A DNA stretch of 64,000 nucleotides from DAORHV01 sp964513925 (GCA_964513925.1 CAZENR010000007.1:21469-85468), one strand, 5' to 3'. Counted from the first letter of the stretch, positions 9,083 through 18,345 are shown. Numbers and translations are program-made. The notes: generated from the letters alone by a model not told the origin.

Positions 9083-9523
9083 TTAGTATTCCTTCCCCAT
9101 GCGCTGCCTACGGTCCATTTCGCGCTCCTTGATCTTCTGTCGTTTATCGAGGCGCTTTCGGCCACGGCCGACGCCGAGCAGTACTTTTATAAACCTGCCC
9201 GCGCGGATTTCCAGCGGAATGATCGTGGCGCCTTTTTCTGCGGCGGCTTGCTCTAAGCGCGCGGACTCGGATTTCTTCAGCAGTAACTGCCGATCGCGTC
9301 CTGGATCGTAGGCTTCCAATCCGCTTGCGAATTTATATGGCGTAATCTTGGCGTGCTTCAGTAGTGGCTTGCCGCCATGGAATGAAACGTACGCACCCGC
9401 CAAGCTGGCCTGGCCCAATCGGCAGGACTTTACCTCCTGGCCGGAGAGCATCATTCCCGCCTCCACGGTCTCGCCGATGTCATAATCGAACCGCGCCCGA
9501 CGGTTCTGGGCCACTGTCTTCAT
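9083..9523 (-). CDS. smpB: SsrA-binding protein SmpB
   Basis: 146 residues, the usual length. Binds tmRNA in trans-translation rescue of stalled ribosomes. Characteristic AQNRRARFDYDIGETVEAG start, SGQEVKSCR, and a basic C-terminal tail (KRQKIKEREMDRR) that enters the mRNA channel. The tmRNA gene itself is not seen in this window. The mRNA leader contains a CCCC tract and no Shine-Dalgarno site. Confidence 0.97.
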   Translation of the reverse strand: MKTVAQNRRARFDYDIGETVEAGMMLSGQEVKSCRLGQASLAGAYVSFHGGKPLLKHAKITPYKFASGLEAYDPGRDRQLLLKKSESARLEQAAAEKGATIIPLEIRAGRFIKVLLGVGRGRKRLDKRQKIKEREMDRRQRMGKEY

Positions 9524-9589
9524 GGTGTTATGGTACAGGGGACGGCTCTTTTCGGCATTAGGACGCCTAAATATTGCATTAGAATCAAT

Positions 9590-9782
9590 TTGACAAGATT
9601 GTAGAATGTATTGTATTATTCACATTGCCAACACTCAAGATTTCCTCCCCTTCAAGGGAGGGGCATCCTCCTCGTGAGCCATGCAGCAATCTCGTTGGCG
9701 TTACGAGGCTCCGCTTCTCTGGGGACTTTCCGCAAAGATCACTTCGATCGTCTGCAGGGAAGCGGAGCCTCTCTCTTTGTGT
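9590..9782 (+). ncRNA. Candidate structured RNA between smpB and the prepilin peptidase gene
   Basis: The 258-bp gap between these two minus-strand genes holds a plus-strand promoter, TTGACA (9590-9595) with an 18-nt spacer and TATTAT (9614-9619), and no convincing ORF. Downstream there is a CTCCCCTTCAAGGGAG hairpin and a 12-bp perfect stem AGGCTCCGCTTC/GAAGCGGAGCCT (9706-9717 with 9759-9770). AACAC near 9630 can pair with GTGTT near 9775, closing the whole as one about 150-nt unit. It may be a small RNA, or the large stem may only end the peptidase transcript. No known RNA family was recognised. Confidence 0.4.
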
Positions 9783-10543
9783 TATGCCAAAAGTCCGCGA
9801 TACCACTCGGCGACACCCAAAAATGTCAGTAGCGTGCCTGCTGCCAAAAACGGCGCAAAGCCGATGCGCGTGCCGCGCAGCTTTGTCTTTGTGGTGATAA
9901 GCAGCAGCAGTACCCACACCGCTCCGCAACCGTATGCCAATACCAGCATTGCCACTGTAGGCCAGGAACCCAGCCATAGTCCCAGTGCCCCAGCAAGCAA
10001 CATGTCCCCGCTTCCCACCCATTGCCCCCGACTAACAAGCCACTGCCAACCAAACCATGCGGCTCCAATGAGTGCGCCAAGACATGCATCGAGCAATGAT
10101 CCAAACAACAATGAGGAAACCATGCCGATAATCGCTATGCCCAGTGACAGAATGTCGGGTAACTGGCGGTGACGCGCATCGATGAGTGCCGCAATGAACA
10201 CTAAGTACAGTACGCCTCCGGAAAGAGCTGCCAGTAACGGCGCATCCGGGAGGCGATGTAATGCCAGCAGGAATATGCCGGCACACGCCAGCTCCACCAG
10301 TGGGTACTGCGCAGAAATATGACACTTGCACGAACGGCATTTGCCGCCCAAGAACACGTAACTGGCAACCGGCACCAAGTCGTACCAATGCAAGGCAGAC
10401 TTACATGCAGGGCATTTGGATCTGCCGGCGACCCATTTTACTTGGCCAAACCGGAAAATCAGCACGTTCCCGAAGCTACCCAACACCGCGCCGATGACGG
10501 CGAAGAGCACCACGAGCAACGAAGCGGATTGCATGGGGACCAT
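9782..10543 (-). CDS. pilD: Prepilin peptidase (A24 family, PilD-like)
   Basis: 253 residues, polytopic membrane protein. Cleaves the leader of type IV prepilins and methylates the new N-terminus. The N-terminal zinc-binding loop has CPAC and CRSC. The two catalytic Asp lie in IDARHRQLPD and GSGDMLLAGALG (usually GxGDxK). It fits the prepilins at 40-48 kb, 30 kb away. It lies 32 nt behind the 10576-11391 gene, probably in one transcript. Confidence 0.9.
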   Translation of the reverse strand: MVPMQSASLLVVLFAVIGAVLGSFGNVLIFRFGQVKWVAGRSKCPACKSALHWYDLVPVASYVFLGGKCRSCKCHISAQYPLVELACAGIFLLALHRLPDAPLLAALSGGVLYLVFIAALIDARHRQLPDILSLGIAIIGMVSSLLFGSLLDACLGALIGAAWFGWQWLVSRGQWVGSGDMLLAGALGLWLGSWPTVAMLVLAYGCGAVWVLLLLITTKTKLRGTRIGFAPFLAAGTLLTFLGVAEWYRGLLA

Positions 10544-10575
10544 GCTACCTCGCCTACATCAAAAATGCATGCTTA

Positions 10576-11391
10576 CTATGCGCCTGCCAACATGCGCTGC
10601 AATGCCATGCGGCGCGAGGGGTCTGACAATGCCATTCCGGCGCAGCCTGCCAGAGCGAGAACCAGTAGCAACTGCTCGCGAGCTCCGGAATTCGTAAGGC
10701 GCTTGGCTTTCGGCATCGGCTCGTCGGGTACCAACTGCGCACCTTCATGCATAATGGTATCGGTTGCAGCCGCGTGCACTTGCGTATCAGCTGCGCGTTC
10801 CTGGGGCTGTGCCGAAGAAGATGTTGCAGCCTCCGCAAGCGCGGCCAAATCTACCGGTGCGGGCCCATCCATTTCCGCGCGCACGGAAGATTCCGTCTGC
10901 TCTCGCATCTTACGGGCGTTCTCGGCGCGCTGTGCAAGCCGCTCAATTTGGCTGACAGGCGCGACGCTGGTGTTTCCGGGGTAGGTAGGTGCCGCTGCGT
11001 GCTGGGTTTGCTGGCCCGTGAATGCAGCCAACTGCTCCTGTCGCTGAGCCAAACGCTGCGCAGCATGAACCGTGATCTCCGCCTTGGATACAGGCGTAGG
11101 CTGCACGGTATTTGCATACTGCTTCATTTGCTCCGCTACAGTTTGTGCGCGCTGCTCCAGGCGGCGCTGCGTGTCTTCGTCCACTTCCTTATGTGCAGTC
11201 GTTACCTGGTCGGCATTTTCGCTGACGGTGGCGCCCGGTTGCACCAACATGCCGGTGAGCTGCATGCTCCCCAACTGCTCGAAACCGACGTACAAACCGC
11301 CGGCAATTGCCATCCCGGCAGTAGCCCCCACCAATTGGCGGACGGTACTGGATTTCCAGAATGCAGAGATGTTTGTCTTGATGGACATCAT
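10576..11391 (-). CDS. Membrane-anchored coiled-coil/disordered protein
   Basis: 271 residues, not recognised. An N-terminal hydrophobic helix (about 18-36, LVGATAGMAIAGGLYVGF) is followed by a long Gln/Ala/Arg-rich helical region with Pro/Thr linkers, and a second hydrophobic segment near the C-terminus (about 243-258). The start at 11391 lies only 3 nt after a TACAAT box with TTGTCG 17 nt upstream, so the transcript is expected to be leaderless or to start at the second ATG. Upstream of the prepilin peptidase, but a pilus role is not shown. Confidence 0.65.
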   Translation of the reverse strand: MMSIKTNISAFWKSSTVRQLVGATAGMAIAGGLYVGFEQLGSMQLTGMLVQPGATVSENADQVTTAHKEVDEDTQRRLEQRAQTVAEQMKQYANTVQPTPVSKAEITVHAAQRLAQRQEQLAAFTGQQTQHAAAPTYPGNTSVAPVSQIERLAQRAENARKMREQTESSVRAEMDGPAPVDLAALAEAATSSSAQPQERAADTQVHAAATDTIMHEGAQLVPDEPMPKAKRLTNSGAREQLLLVLALAGCAGMALSDPSRRMALQRMLAGA

Positions 11392-11394
11392 TTC

Positions 11395-11423
11395 ATTGTA
11401 GCACAAAGTCGTTTTTCCGACAA
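11395..11423 (-). promoter_or_regulatory. Promoter TTGTCG-17-TACAAT (minus strand)
   Basis: The -35 is read from 11418-11423 and the -10 from 11395-11400. The -10 ends 3 nt from the ATGATG start of the downstream gene. Confidence 0.75.
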
Positions 11424-11459
11424 GTATGTGCATGCACCCTCGCAGCTATGCTGCTTGCC

Positions 11460-11741
11460 ATGGAGGCACCCGTCATCATTGGCATTGCAGGCGCAACACT
11501 GCTGCTTGTTGCCTTTAGCTTGAACCAGACCCACGTATGGAAGGATGAGTATTTAATTTATGATTTGTGCAACCTGTTTGGTGGCGCATTGATGGTTTGG
11601 TACGCGCTCCTGCTCGCGGCATATCCGTTTGCAGCCCTGAATGCAGTGTGGGCTTTAGTGTCTTTCCGAGACGTATGTACTGACGCACTGCGAAACAGCC
11701 GACGCAGAGACAGGGGATTTTTTCGGAAATGGATGCAGTAA
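11460..11741 (+). CDS. Small membrane protein, CBU_0592-like
   Basis: 93 residues with three hydrophobic helices and the pattern of an Asp/Tyr-containing loop followed by LCNLFGGALMVWYALLLAAYPFAALNAVWALVS, which resembles the small CBU_0592-like membrane domain; function unknown. ATG 11460 is preferred over 11448 because a TATGCT box (11447-11452) sits 7 nt upstream, implying leaderless expression. The basic tail is likely cytoplasmic. Confidence 0.65.
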   Translation: MEAPVIIGIAGATLLLVAFSLNQTHVWKDEYLIYDLCNLFGGALMVWYALLLAAYPFAALNAVWALVSFRDVCTDALRNSRRRDRGFFRKWMQ

Positions 11742-11746
11742 ACCTT

Positions 11747-12439
11747 TTACTGCGCTTCTTCGTCCGGTTCTGCCGTGAGTGTGCCAGTCTGGAATTCCTC
11801 TGAAGAAGACGAGCTATCAGCGATATCCGGAACCACAATCGGCTCAACGGTTTCCACTTCTTCTTCGGTAGATTCAGCAGGTGCATCGATCTCCTTTAGC
11901 CATTCGAAAGTACTGCCGCTGTCGCCGGGCGTCGTAAAAACGATCATCCGCACCGCCTGCTCTCCAATTGGCATAAGCTTGAATGGCACACCGGCAGGAA
12001 TGGCGATGACATGTCCTGCGCGGACTTCTTCGGATGACCCATCCAGAACGATTTCTGCGCGGCCGCTTAAGATATATGCGACGCGATTTTGATTCGGATA
12101 CCGGTGCAGCTTCCATCCAGTCGTTACTAAGTACAGTTGGGCGCCTGTTTTGGCGCCCGATACGATTGCCTCAGCGTCAAAACCTGCTGGCTGCTCGCGC
12201 AATTTCTCCTGGAATATTTTCAAGATATCGATCACCTCCGTCTTGTAATCACGTCGCTCGACGGAGGATGAGGAAGAGCTGTGGTTCGAGGACGATGCAC
12301 TGCCAGCAGATACTGCGCTACCCCGCTCGTCATCTGGGGCCTTCTGCCGCGCCGAAGTTCCTCCAAATATTAAGCTCCTGCAACCTGTAAGAACCAGGAC
12401 AGACAGGCACAGTGTCAGACGAATGCGTCGAGCGAGCAT
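11747..12439 (-). CDS. Putative lipoprotein with cupin domain
   Basis: 230 residues. Signal peptide with lipobox LTGC (Cys about residue 20), a Ser-rich linker, a helical stretch, then a cupin-like beta-barrel (about 95-175: HRYPNQNRVAYILSGRAEIVL, later GHVIAIPAGVPFKL) and an acidic/Ser C-terminus. Cupin metal ligands are incomplete, so binding rather than catalysis is likely. It starts 4 nt after the SIMPL-protein gene, so the two are translated from one message and probably both act outside the membrane. Confidence 0.75.
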   Translation of the reverse strand: MLARRIRLTLCLSVLVLTGCRSLIFGGTSARQKAPDDERGSAVSAGSASSSNHSSSSSSVERRDYKTEVIDILKIFQEKLREQPAGFDAEAIVSGAKTGAQLYLVTTGWKLHRYPNQNRVAYILSGRAEIVLDGSSEEVRAGHVIAIPAGVPFKLMPIGEQAVRMIVFTTPGDSGSTFEWLKEIDAPAESTEEEVETVEPIVVPDIADSSSSSEEFQTGTLTAEPDEEAQ

Positions 12440-12443
12440 GTAG

Positions 12444-13193
12444 CTACTGTAGTTCGTAGGTCAGGGTGACTTGCGCGGTAATGTCCTGCTCGCCGCTGGG
12501 CACCGGCATGGGGGCCTGTTCGGCCATTCCATCTTTCATCATAGCCATATCACTGCGCATCAGCATGGGAGGCTGCGGACTGCCCGAGTACCCCTCGGAG
12601 AACCCTTGCAGCTTTCCAAGCGATACACCCAGGCTGGCTGCAAGCTGAGCGGCTTTCTGCTTTGCTTCCGCAATGGCCATGGTGCGGGCCTTGGCTTGCA
12701 ACTCGTCCGTATTGTCGAAGGAGAACGTAACGTCTCCGGCTTGGTTAGCGCCCGCATCTGTGGCGGCGGTGAGCACCGCGCCGACATTCTCTAAATTGCG
12801 CACCTTTACTCGCAGTGACTGCCCCGCAGAGTATCCGCGCAGCGTCTGCCTGCCATCCGGATAGTCGTAGCTTGGGCTCAGCCAAAAATTCTCAGTAGTG
12901 ATGTCCTTTTCTTCCACGCCGGCGTTTTTCACTGCGGCGATGATGGTGGTCATGTTCTTGCGTACGCCTTCAATTGCTCCTTTGGCAGAGTTTTGACGCT
13001 CCACCGTAATGCCGAAGCTGGCATATGCCACGTCTGGCAATGCGGAAACACGCGCATCCGCAGAAACCGATATGGTCGCCATTGCACGCGAAGTTGCGGC
13101 TACATGTTGGCCTGCAACGTAAAACAACCCACCGATGACGACGGCGAGCAAGACGGCCCACGTAGCGGGGCGAGTGGTGATGGTGTCGGGCAT
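12444..13193 (-). CDS. SIMPL-domain (DUF541) secreted/membrane-anchored protein
   Basis: 249 residues. An N-terminal uncleaved signal anchor (WAVLLAVVIGGLFYVAG) is followed by a DUF541/SIMPL domain: TISVSADARVSALPDVAYASFGI, the alternating Ala/Lys helix IEGVRKNMTTIIAAVKNAGV, and the family pattern DITTENFWLSPSYDYPDG. The general role is unknown (periplasmic stress protection in some bacteria). The start is 7 nt behind a TACAAT box, so it is leaderless. First gene of a two-gene unit with the cupin lipoprotein. Confidence 0.85.
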   Translation of the reverse strand: MPDTITTRPATWAVLLAVVIGGLFYVAGQHVAATSRAMATISVSADARVSALPDVAYASFGITVERQNSAKGAIEGVRKNMTTIIAAVKNAGVEEKDITTENFWLSPSYDYPDGRQTLRGYSAGQSLRVKVRNLENVGAVLTAATDAGANQAGDVTFSFDNTDELQAKARTMAIAEAKQKAAQLAASLGVSLGKLQGFSEGYSGSPQPPMLMRSDMAMMKDGMAEQAPMPVPSGEQDITAQVTLTYELQ

Positions 13194-13234
13194 GGATCCA
13201 ATTGTATCGCTCTGTCGCTGTTACATGCAACACG

Positions 13235-14041
13235 CTATACCTCTAAACGGAGCCTTGCAGACGCTTTCCCCACAAAGCGTTCGTACCCCTCACGCTCCAG
13301 TGTGCGTGCAAAATCCGCCCCACCGCTTTCGGCAATATTCCCTCGTACCATGACATGGACGCGGTCCGGGACGATGTATTCCAAAATGCGTGCGTAGTGC
13401 GTTACGAGTATCGCCGAGAATGTGCCCGAACGCTGCTGGTTCACGCCATCGGCCACGATGCGCAATGCATCGACGTCTAGCCCCGAATCGGTTTCGTCCA
13501 GCAGAGCAAGGCTCGGTTTCAAGATATGCAACTGAAGGATTTCCGCTTTTTTCTTTTCGCCGCCGCTGAAGCCATGATTCACGCTGCGGTCGGCAAATAC
13601 TGGGTCCATGTGCAATTGGCGCATGGTCTGCTGCAACATGGTGCGAAACTGCACCGGTGACGTTCGCTTATGTTTTGGGTTGCGGGCGCGCATTTGCGCC
13701 TCGTAGGCTGCGAGCAAGAATTGCCGTACCGTCACCCCGGCGATTTCCTTTGGGTACTGAAATGCCAGGAACATGCCCGCGTGCGCCCGTTGATCCGGCG
13801 AAAGTTCCGAAAGCTCCTTCCCAAAGAAGAGTGCGGATCCTTCCGTGCGGTACTTCGGGTGTCCCATGAGGGCATTGACCAATGTGGATTTCCCCGAGCC
13901 GTTCGGCCCCATGATCGCATGCACCTCCCCGGCACGGATATCGAGATCTATACCATGCACGATTGGCGTGTCTCCGATGAACACTTTGAACTTACGTAAG
14001 GTAAGAACGGTATCTATGGGCGATGTGCGCTTGCGAGGCAT
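13235..14041 (-). CDS. sufC: Fe-S cluster assembly ATPase SufC
   Basis: 268 residues. ABC ATPase of the SufBCD scaffold. Walker A GPNGSGKS, Q-loop LAFQYPKEIAGVTVRQFL, signature FSGGEKKK, Walker B LALLDETDSGLD and switch His in LVTHYARIL; ETDSGLD is the SufC hallmark. The ORF is open to 14227 but ATG 14041, after CAGCCTCC, gives the normal N-terminus. Its partners lie far away: sufB at 58.2 kb and sufD at 61.7 kb. Confidence 0.95.
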   Translation of the reverse strand: MPRKRTSPIDTVLTLRKFKVFIGDTPIVHGIDLDIRAGEVHAIMGPNGSGKSTLVNALMGHPKYRTEGSALFFGKELSELSPDQRAHAGMFLAFQYPKEIAGVTVRQFLLAAYEAQMRARNPKHKRTSPVQFRTMLQQTMRQLHMDPVFADRSVNHGFSGGEKKKAEILQLHILKPSLALLDETDSGLDVDALRIVADGVNQQRSGTFSAILVTHYARILEYIVPDRVHVMVRGNIAESGGADFARTLEREGYERFVGKASARLRLEV

Positions 14042-14101
14042 GGAGGCTGACGTGCGGAAACTTACAGATGCAAGTACGGGTGTTCCGTATACACTCTCAC
14101 T

Positions 14102-16735
14102 ATGCACCGATACTGGAAGCATGTCACTGCCCCTTTGCTGGACGCCATTGGCGCCCGTTCGATTGTAGAAATCGGCGCCGGACGCGGCGAGCACGCGGAG
14201 CTGCTCCTTGAGTATTGTGCTGCACACAATGGGACCCTCACCATTATCGACCCGTCTCCGTCCTTGGATATAGCGGCATGGAGACGGCGTTGGGGCCAGC
14301 GACTTACACTGCTTTTAGAGCCGAGTTTGACCGCGTTGCCCAAGCTGCCATCTGCGGATGTGGTGTTTGTAGACGGGGATCATAATTGGTACACGGTTAC
14401 CGAGGAGCTGCGCCTGCTGCATGCACATCGCAGCACAGCGGGATTGCCGCCGCTGCTGGTGTTGCACGATACCGATTGGCCCTATGCGCACCGCGATATG
14501 TACTACGCTCCGGAGCGCATTCCGAAAGAGCATTGCCGCCCATATTCCCGCTCCGGCATGGTTCCCGGACAGACCGGGCTCGACTCAGCTGGCGTGCATG
14601 CGACGTACCTGAATGCGAACGAAGCAGGGGGTACACACAACGGCGTGATGGCTGCAATCCAGGATTTTCTTGCAGTGCACGCAGAAGAGTATCGCTGGCA
14701 TGCGCTTCCCGGGCTCTATGGCTATGGCATTCTTGCACATCGCGCTCTAGAGGAGCGGCATCCAGCGTTGCAAAAGCTACTCGATGCCATGCGTCTTACC
14801 CCCTTCGCCGCTGCGCACGTACACGCGGTTGATGTCGGCCAGTGGCACGAGCGCGTGTCGCTCTCGCGTCATGCTGCCAGGCAGATGCAGCACCTGGTTG
14901 GTGTGCAGGCCGAAACAGCGGAGCTTTGCAAGAAGGTGCTTTTGCTCGAGCAATGGGTGCGCGATTTGGAGTCACATGCTTCCGAGCTGCGGGCGCATGG
15001 TGTCCGCATGGATTCGCATATCCACAATGTTCGTGCGCATGCCGAGCGCGTGGAGCGCCATGCCCAAGAAGTACAAACGTCACTCGATAGGATTACAAAA
15101 AGTAAAAGCTGGCGATATACCGCGGCACTCCGGCAACTCTTTCCCGCCGCTCAATTTATCAAAATCTTCCCCCGTCCCACGCGCAGCTTTCCGGCGGCGC
15201 TGTACCGCCTCTGGCTCGCGTGCGGACAGCCGTTCCCTGGCGCGGCGCGCTTCGTGCGGTACCGATTATTGGGGCGCATATGGCCAGTCCGGACAGCGCC
15301 TGTCGTTACGGGTGGCGGCACCCTTGCCACTGTTGCATGGGAACCAACCCATACCACTGTTGCAGGAAAACATGCCGTGAACGTTGCCGTGGTGATTCCT
15401 TGTCATAATTACGGGAACTATCTACGCGAGGCGATTGAAAGCGTCTTCGCGCAAACATGCATCCCTTCGGAAATTCTGGTCGTAGATGACGCGTCCGATG
15501 ACGACACCGCCGCGGTGGCCGCAAGTTATGCAGCAAGGGGAGTGAAATACAAACGCGGTGAATGGAAGAGCGTAGCCGCAGCCCGAAACGCGGGAGCCAT
15601 GGCCACCACGGCTCCGTACCTGGTGTTCTTAGATGCAGACGATCGCCTGTGTCCGAATTATTTGGATGCCTGTCTCGCACAAATGTCAGATTCCCGCGTT
15701 GCGATCGCATACGGTGACATGCAGGAATTCGGCGATCGCTCTACGCGCATCTGCATGCCGGAATTCGATCGAAATGTACTCGAGCGCCGCAACTACATTT
15801 CAGCGCATGCCATGATCCGCCGGCAGGCGCTGGAGGTAGTGGGGGGATATCGTGAGCTACGCAACGCGCACCAGGATTGGGATCTCTACAAGCGCATCAC
15901 ATCCATGACGTGGATCGCGAAAAAAGCGCCAACAGCCGTGGAGTACCGAGTGCATGGCGACAGCATGCTGCAATCATACTCTCGTACGCAGCCTTCATAC
16001 GCACATCGGGCGGGCCTTAGCTCCGTACCCGTGACAATCTTCACGCCATTTGCTGGGCGTACGGCGGTGTTCGACCGTTACGTGCACGCATTGCGCTCCT
16101 TGGAATACGATCCTTCGCTGATACGGTTGCACTGGCTGGACACCAGCGGGAAAGAGTCATTTGAACACCTCTTGCGTTCCACTGCCGCCACCATGCCATT
16201 TGCCGCCGTAACCTACGAAAAACGGCCGCTGCCACCTTTATGGAACCAAACGCCGGAGAAGCTGATCGCCAATCGCGTGTCCGGCGCCGAGAATGCGCGG
16301 CACTTTTACCAAATGGCAGTGATCTATGCCTATAACCACATGCTTACCGCCTGCACTACGGAGTTCCTGTTCACGCTTGAAGATGATATCGCCCCCGAAC
16401 CTTCCGCGCTGCGCCGACTCCTGGAAACGTTTCAAGAAGACACCGTTGCCGCAGTTGCCTCGTACCCCTGTCGGTTCCGGAATTGTGTCATTGTGTGGTC
16501 CAAAGAAGGATCCAAGCGCATTCAGTATCCCAAGGCGCGCACAGGTATAGAGCCGGTTGCGGGCTCCGGATTCGGTTGTTCCTTGTTCCGCACCAATGTG
16601 CTGCGCAGTGAACCTATTCATTACAACGGTGACAGGCCGGACGGTTGGTACGACGACGTCGCATTTGCACACATGCGTAACAACGGCACCGTACTGTGCA
16701 ACTGGGACATCCGCGTGGAGCATATGGAATCCTAG
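14102..16735 (+). CDS. Three-part protein: methyltransferase, coiled coil, glycosyltransferase 2 (plus second GT-like domain)
   Basis: 877 residues. Residues 1-210: class I SAM methyltransferase-like domain (VEIGAGRGEHAELL, VFVDGDHNWYTV). About 225-335: helical His/Arg/Glu-rich coiled coil. About 415-620: GT-A family 2 domain (VVIPCHNYGNYLREAIESVF, VVDDASDDDT, FLDADDRL). About 640-877: a further GT-A-like region (TLEDDIAPEPSAL, DDVAFA). It likely builds and modifies a surface glycan. Leaderless start: TACACT 6 nt upstream. Its stop overlaps the convergent ABC ATPase gene stop in CTAG. Confidence 0.85.
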   Translation: MHRYWKHVTAPLLDAIGARSIVEIGAGRGEHAELLLEYCAAHNGTLTIIDPSPSLDIAAWRRRWGQRLTLLLEPSLTALPKLPSADVVFVDGDHNWYTVTEELRLLHAHRSTAGLPPLLVLHDTDWPYAHRDMYYAPERIPKEHCRPYSRSGMVPGQTGLDSAGVHATYLNANEAGGTHNGVMAAIQDFLAVHAEEYRWHALPGLYGYGILAHRALEERHPALQKLLDAMRLTPFAAAHVHAVDVGQWHERVSLSRHAARQMQHLVGVQAETAELCKKVLLLEQWVRDLESHASELRAHGVRMDSHIHNVRAHAERVERHAQEVQTSLDRITKSKSWRYTAALRQLFPAAQFIKIFPRPTRSFPAALYRLWLACGQPFPGAARFVRYRLLGRIWPVRTAPVVTGGGTLATVAWEPTHTTVAGKHAVNVAVVIPCHNYGNYLREAIESVFAQTCIPSEILVVDDASDDDTAAVAASYAARGVKYKRGEWKSVAAARNAGAMATTAPYLVFLDADDRLCPNYLDACLAQMSDSRVAIAYGDMQEFGDRSTRICMPEFDRNVLERRNYISAHAMIRRQALEVVGGYRELRNAHQDWDLYKRITSMTWIAKKAPTAVEYRVHGDSMLQSYSRTQPSYAHRAGLSSVPVTIFTPFAGRTAVFDRYVHALRSLEYDPSLIRLHWLDTSGKESFEHLLRSTAATMPFAAVTYEKRPLPPLWNQTPEKLIANRVSGAENARHFYQMAVIYAYNHMLTACTTEFLFTLEDDIAPEPSALRRLLETFQEDTVAAVASYPCRFRNCVIVWSKEGSKRIQYPKARTGIEPVAGSGFGCSLFRTNVLRSEPIHYNGDRPDGWYDDVAFAHMRNNGTVLCNWDIRVEHMES

Positions 16736-17439
16736 GTGCGATCTCGCACCCGATGCTCACGAACGATGCGGCCTTTTTCCACGTACAGAATGCGGTGGCA
16801 GAGCCGCTCCAGGTGTCCATGTTCATGACTGACGATGATTGCAGACGCGCCGCTCTCGCGCATGGCATCAAGTTTTTGCCAGCACTGTTTCCGGAATTCT
16901 TCATCACCTACGGCAAGGATTTCGTCGAACAAATACATGTCCGCATCGATATGCGACGCGGCTGCAAACCCAAGACGCATTTGCATGCCAAGACTGAAGC
17001 ATTTCAGCGGCAAATCCCTGTGCGATTGCACGCCGGCGTATGCGATGATCTCATCGATGCGCGAGCGTATGACCGCCGGAGGCAATCCGTGCAGCAGTCC
17101 GTGCATGTAAATATTCTCGGCAGCCGTGCGCTCTGGATGGAATCCAACACCCAACTCAAAAAAGCACGCGCTCGTACCCTTGCGTTCCACCGTGCCCTCG
17201 TCTGCTTCCAGCAGCCCAGCCAGTATTTTCATCAATGTCGTTTTGCCGCTGCCGTTGGGGCCGTAGATTCCCACCCATTCTCCCCGATTTACAGTGAGCG
17301 ACACACCGTCAACTGCCGTGTGCTCCCACATTTTGCGATGACGCCTCCAGCGCAACAGGCGCTCCTGCAGCATGACTGACGGAATAGTGGAGTAGCGGTA
17401 CCTCTTGCGAATGCCGGTGCAGGATATGACGTGTGGCAT
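16732..17439 (-). CDS. ABC transporter ATP-binding protein, polysaccharide export (Wzt/TagH-like)
   Basis: 235 residues from ATG 17439. Walker A GPNGSGKTT, a degenerate signature FSLGMQMRLGFA typical of polysaccharide exporters in place of LSGGQ, Walker B DMYLFDEILAVGDEEF and switch His in VSHEH. The start overlaps the permease stop by one base (TAATG), so translation is coupled. It has no C-terminal carbohydrate-binding domain as in long Wzt proteins. Confidence 0.9.
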   Translation of the reverse strand: MPHVISCTGIRKRYRYSTIPSVMLQERLLRWRRHRKMWEHTAVDGVSLTVNRGEWVGIYGPNGSGKTTLMKILAGLLEADEGTVERKGTSACFFELGVGFHPERTAAENIYMHGLLHGLPPAVIRSRIDEIIAYAGVQSHRDLPLKCFSLGMQMRLGFAAASHIDADMYLFDEILAVGDEEFRKQCWQKLDAMRESGASAIIVSHEHGHLERLCHRILYVEKGRIVREHRVRDRT

Positions 17440-18281
17440 TAGTACTCTTGGACGAATGAGCGGCTTCTGTGGCGAAACACCAGCATGCCTGCCAGGAATA
17501 CGCCCATGCACAACGCGGTCGTGGATGCCACGTGCATGACGCTAGGCATGCCGAGCGTTTGGGCGTAGAGCACCGATCGCCGCAGGTCGTACAACAGCAG
17601 CGATAACGGCTGGAAATGGATGATGGCATCGAGCACCGATGACAAAGACAACGTGAATCCGCTGAAGAAGCGCTGCGCCGCCAATCGAAACGGCCCCTCA
17701 ATATCGTGCGGATATGCAATCGGCGTAAGCCAGAACAACACTTGCAGCGCTACTGCCCACAAGTGGGGAATGTCGCGGAATTTCAGCGAGAACGAACTGA
17801 GAAGCATGCCGATTCCCAGCGCAAGCAACGTTGCTTGTATGGCAGTGACCAATACATACGCTGCGCCAATATCCAGGCGCATGCCGAACAAGGATCCCAC
17901 GACAAAGAAAATACCCAGGTAGGTACCAAGAATAATCATGTGCAGCCAGCCCGTACTCAACATAAGCACGATTCTCGGAAAGGCCACTTTTTGTACCAGC
18001 GATGCTTTTTCCACCAATGTGGACATGCATGCGGTGGTAGTCAGGGAGAAATGCTCCCACATCACAATGCCCAGGAACAAGTACAGGGGATACGACGGAA
18101 TGGATTCCGACACGAACGGTCGGAACACATGGAGGATCACGACGAACTTGGTAAGAGGCAGGGCCAGCGACCAGCAGTACCCCAATACCGAACCGCGGTA
18201 CTTGAGTGCAAAGTCGCTCCACCCCATCGCCAAGACAATACGTAGCGTCTGCAAGGGGCCGAAACGGCGTTTCGCGCACAT
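17439..18281 (-). CDS. ABC-2 type polysaccharide export permease (Wzm/TagG-like)
   Basis: 280 residues with about six transmembrane helices. The N-terminal part (DFALKYRGSVLGYCWSLALPL) matches the ABC-2 membrane family, and SLKFRDIPHLWAVALQVLFWLTPIAYP is the conserved region of O-antigen and teichoic-acid exporters. It pairs with the ATPase immediately downstream; together with nearby glycosyltransferases it should export a lipid-linked glycan. A TAGCAT box lies 6 nt before the ATG. Confidence 0.9.
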   Translation of the reverse strand: MCAKRRFGPLQTLRIVLAMGWSDFALKYRGSVLGYCWSLALPLTKFVVILHVFRPFVSESIPSYPLYLFLGIVMWEHFSLTTTACMSTLVEKASLVQKVAFPRIVLMLSTGWLHMIILGTYLGIFFVVGSLFGMRLDIGAAYVLVTAIQATLLALGIGMLLSSFSLKFRDIPHLWAVALQVLFWLTPIAYPHDIEGPFRLAAQRFFSGFTLSLSSVLDAIIHFQPLSLLLYDLRRSVLYAQTLGMPSVMHVASTTALCMGVFLAGMLVFRHRSRSFVQEY

Positions 18282-18345
18282 GCAAGCATGCTAGCACACA
18301 AGATCCCTTGAGCTACGGACGCAGCAGCTCTACCCTCGTGCGTGC

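Noticed and set aside
9524..9781. tmRNA next to smpB
   Set aside because: No tRNA-like ends, no TTCGANTCC T-arm and too short for tmRNA.
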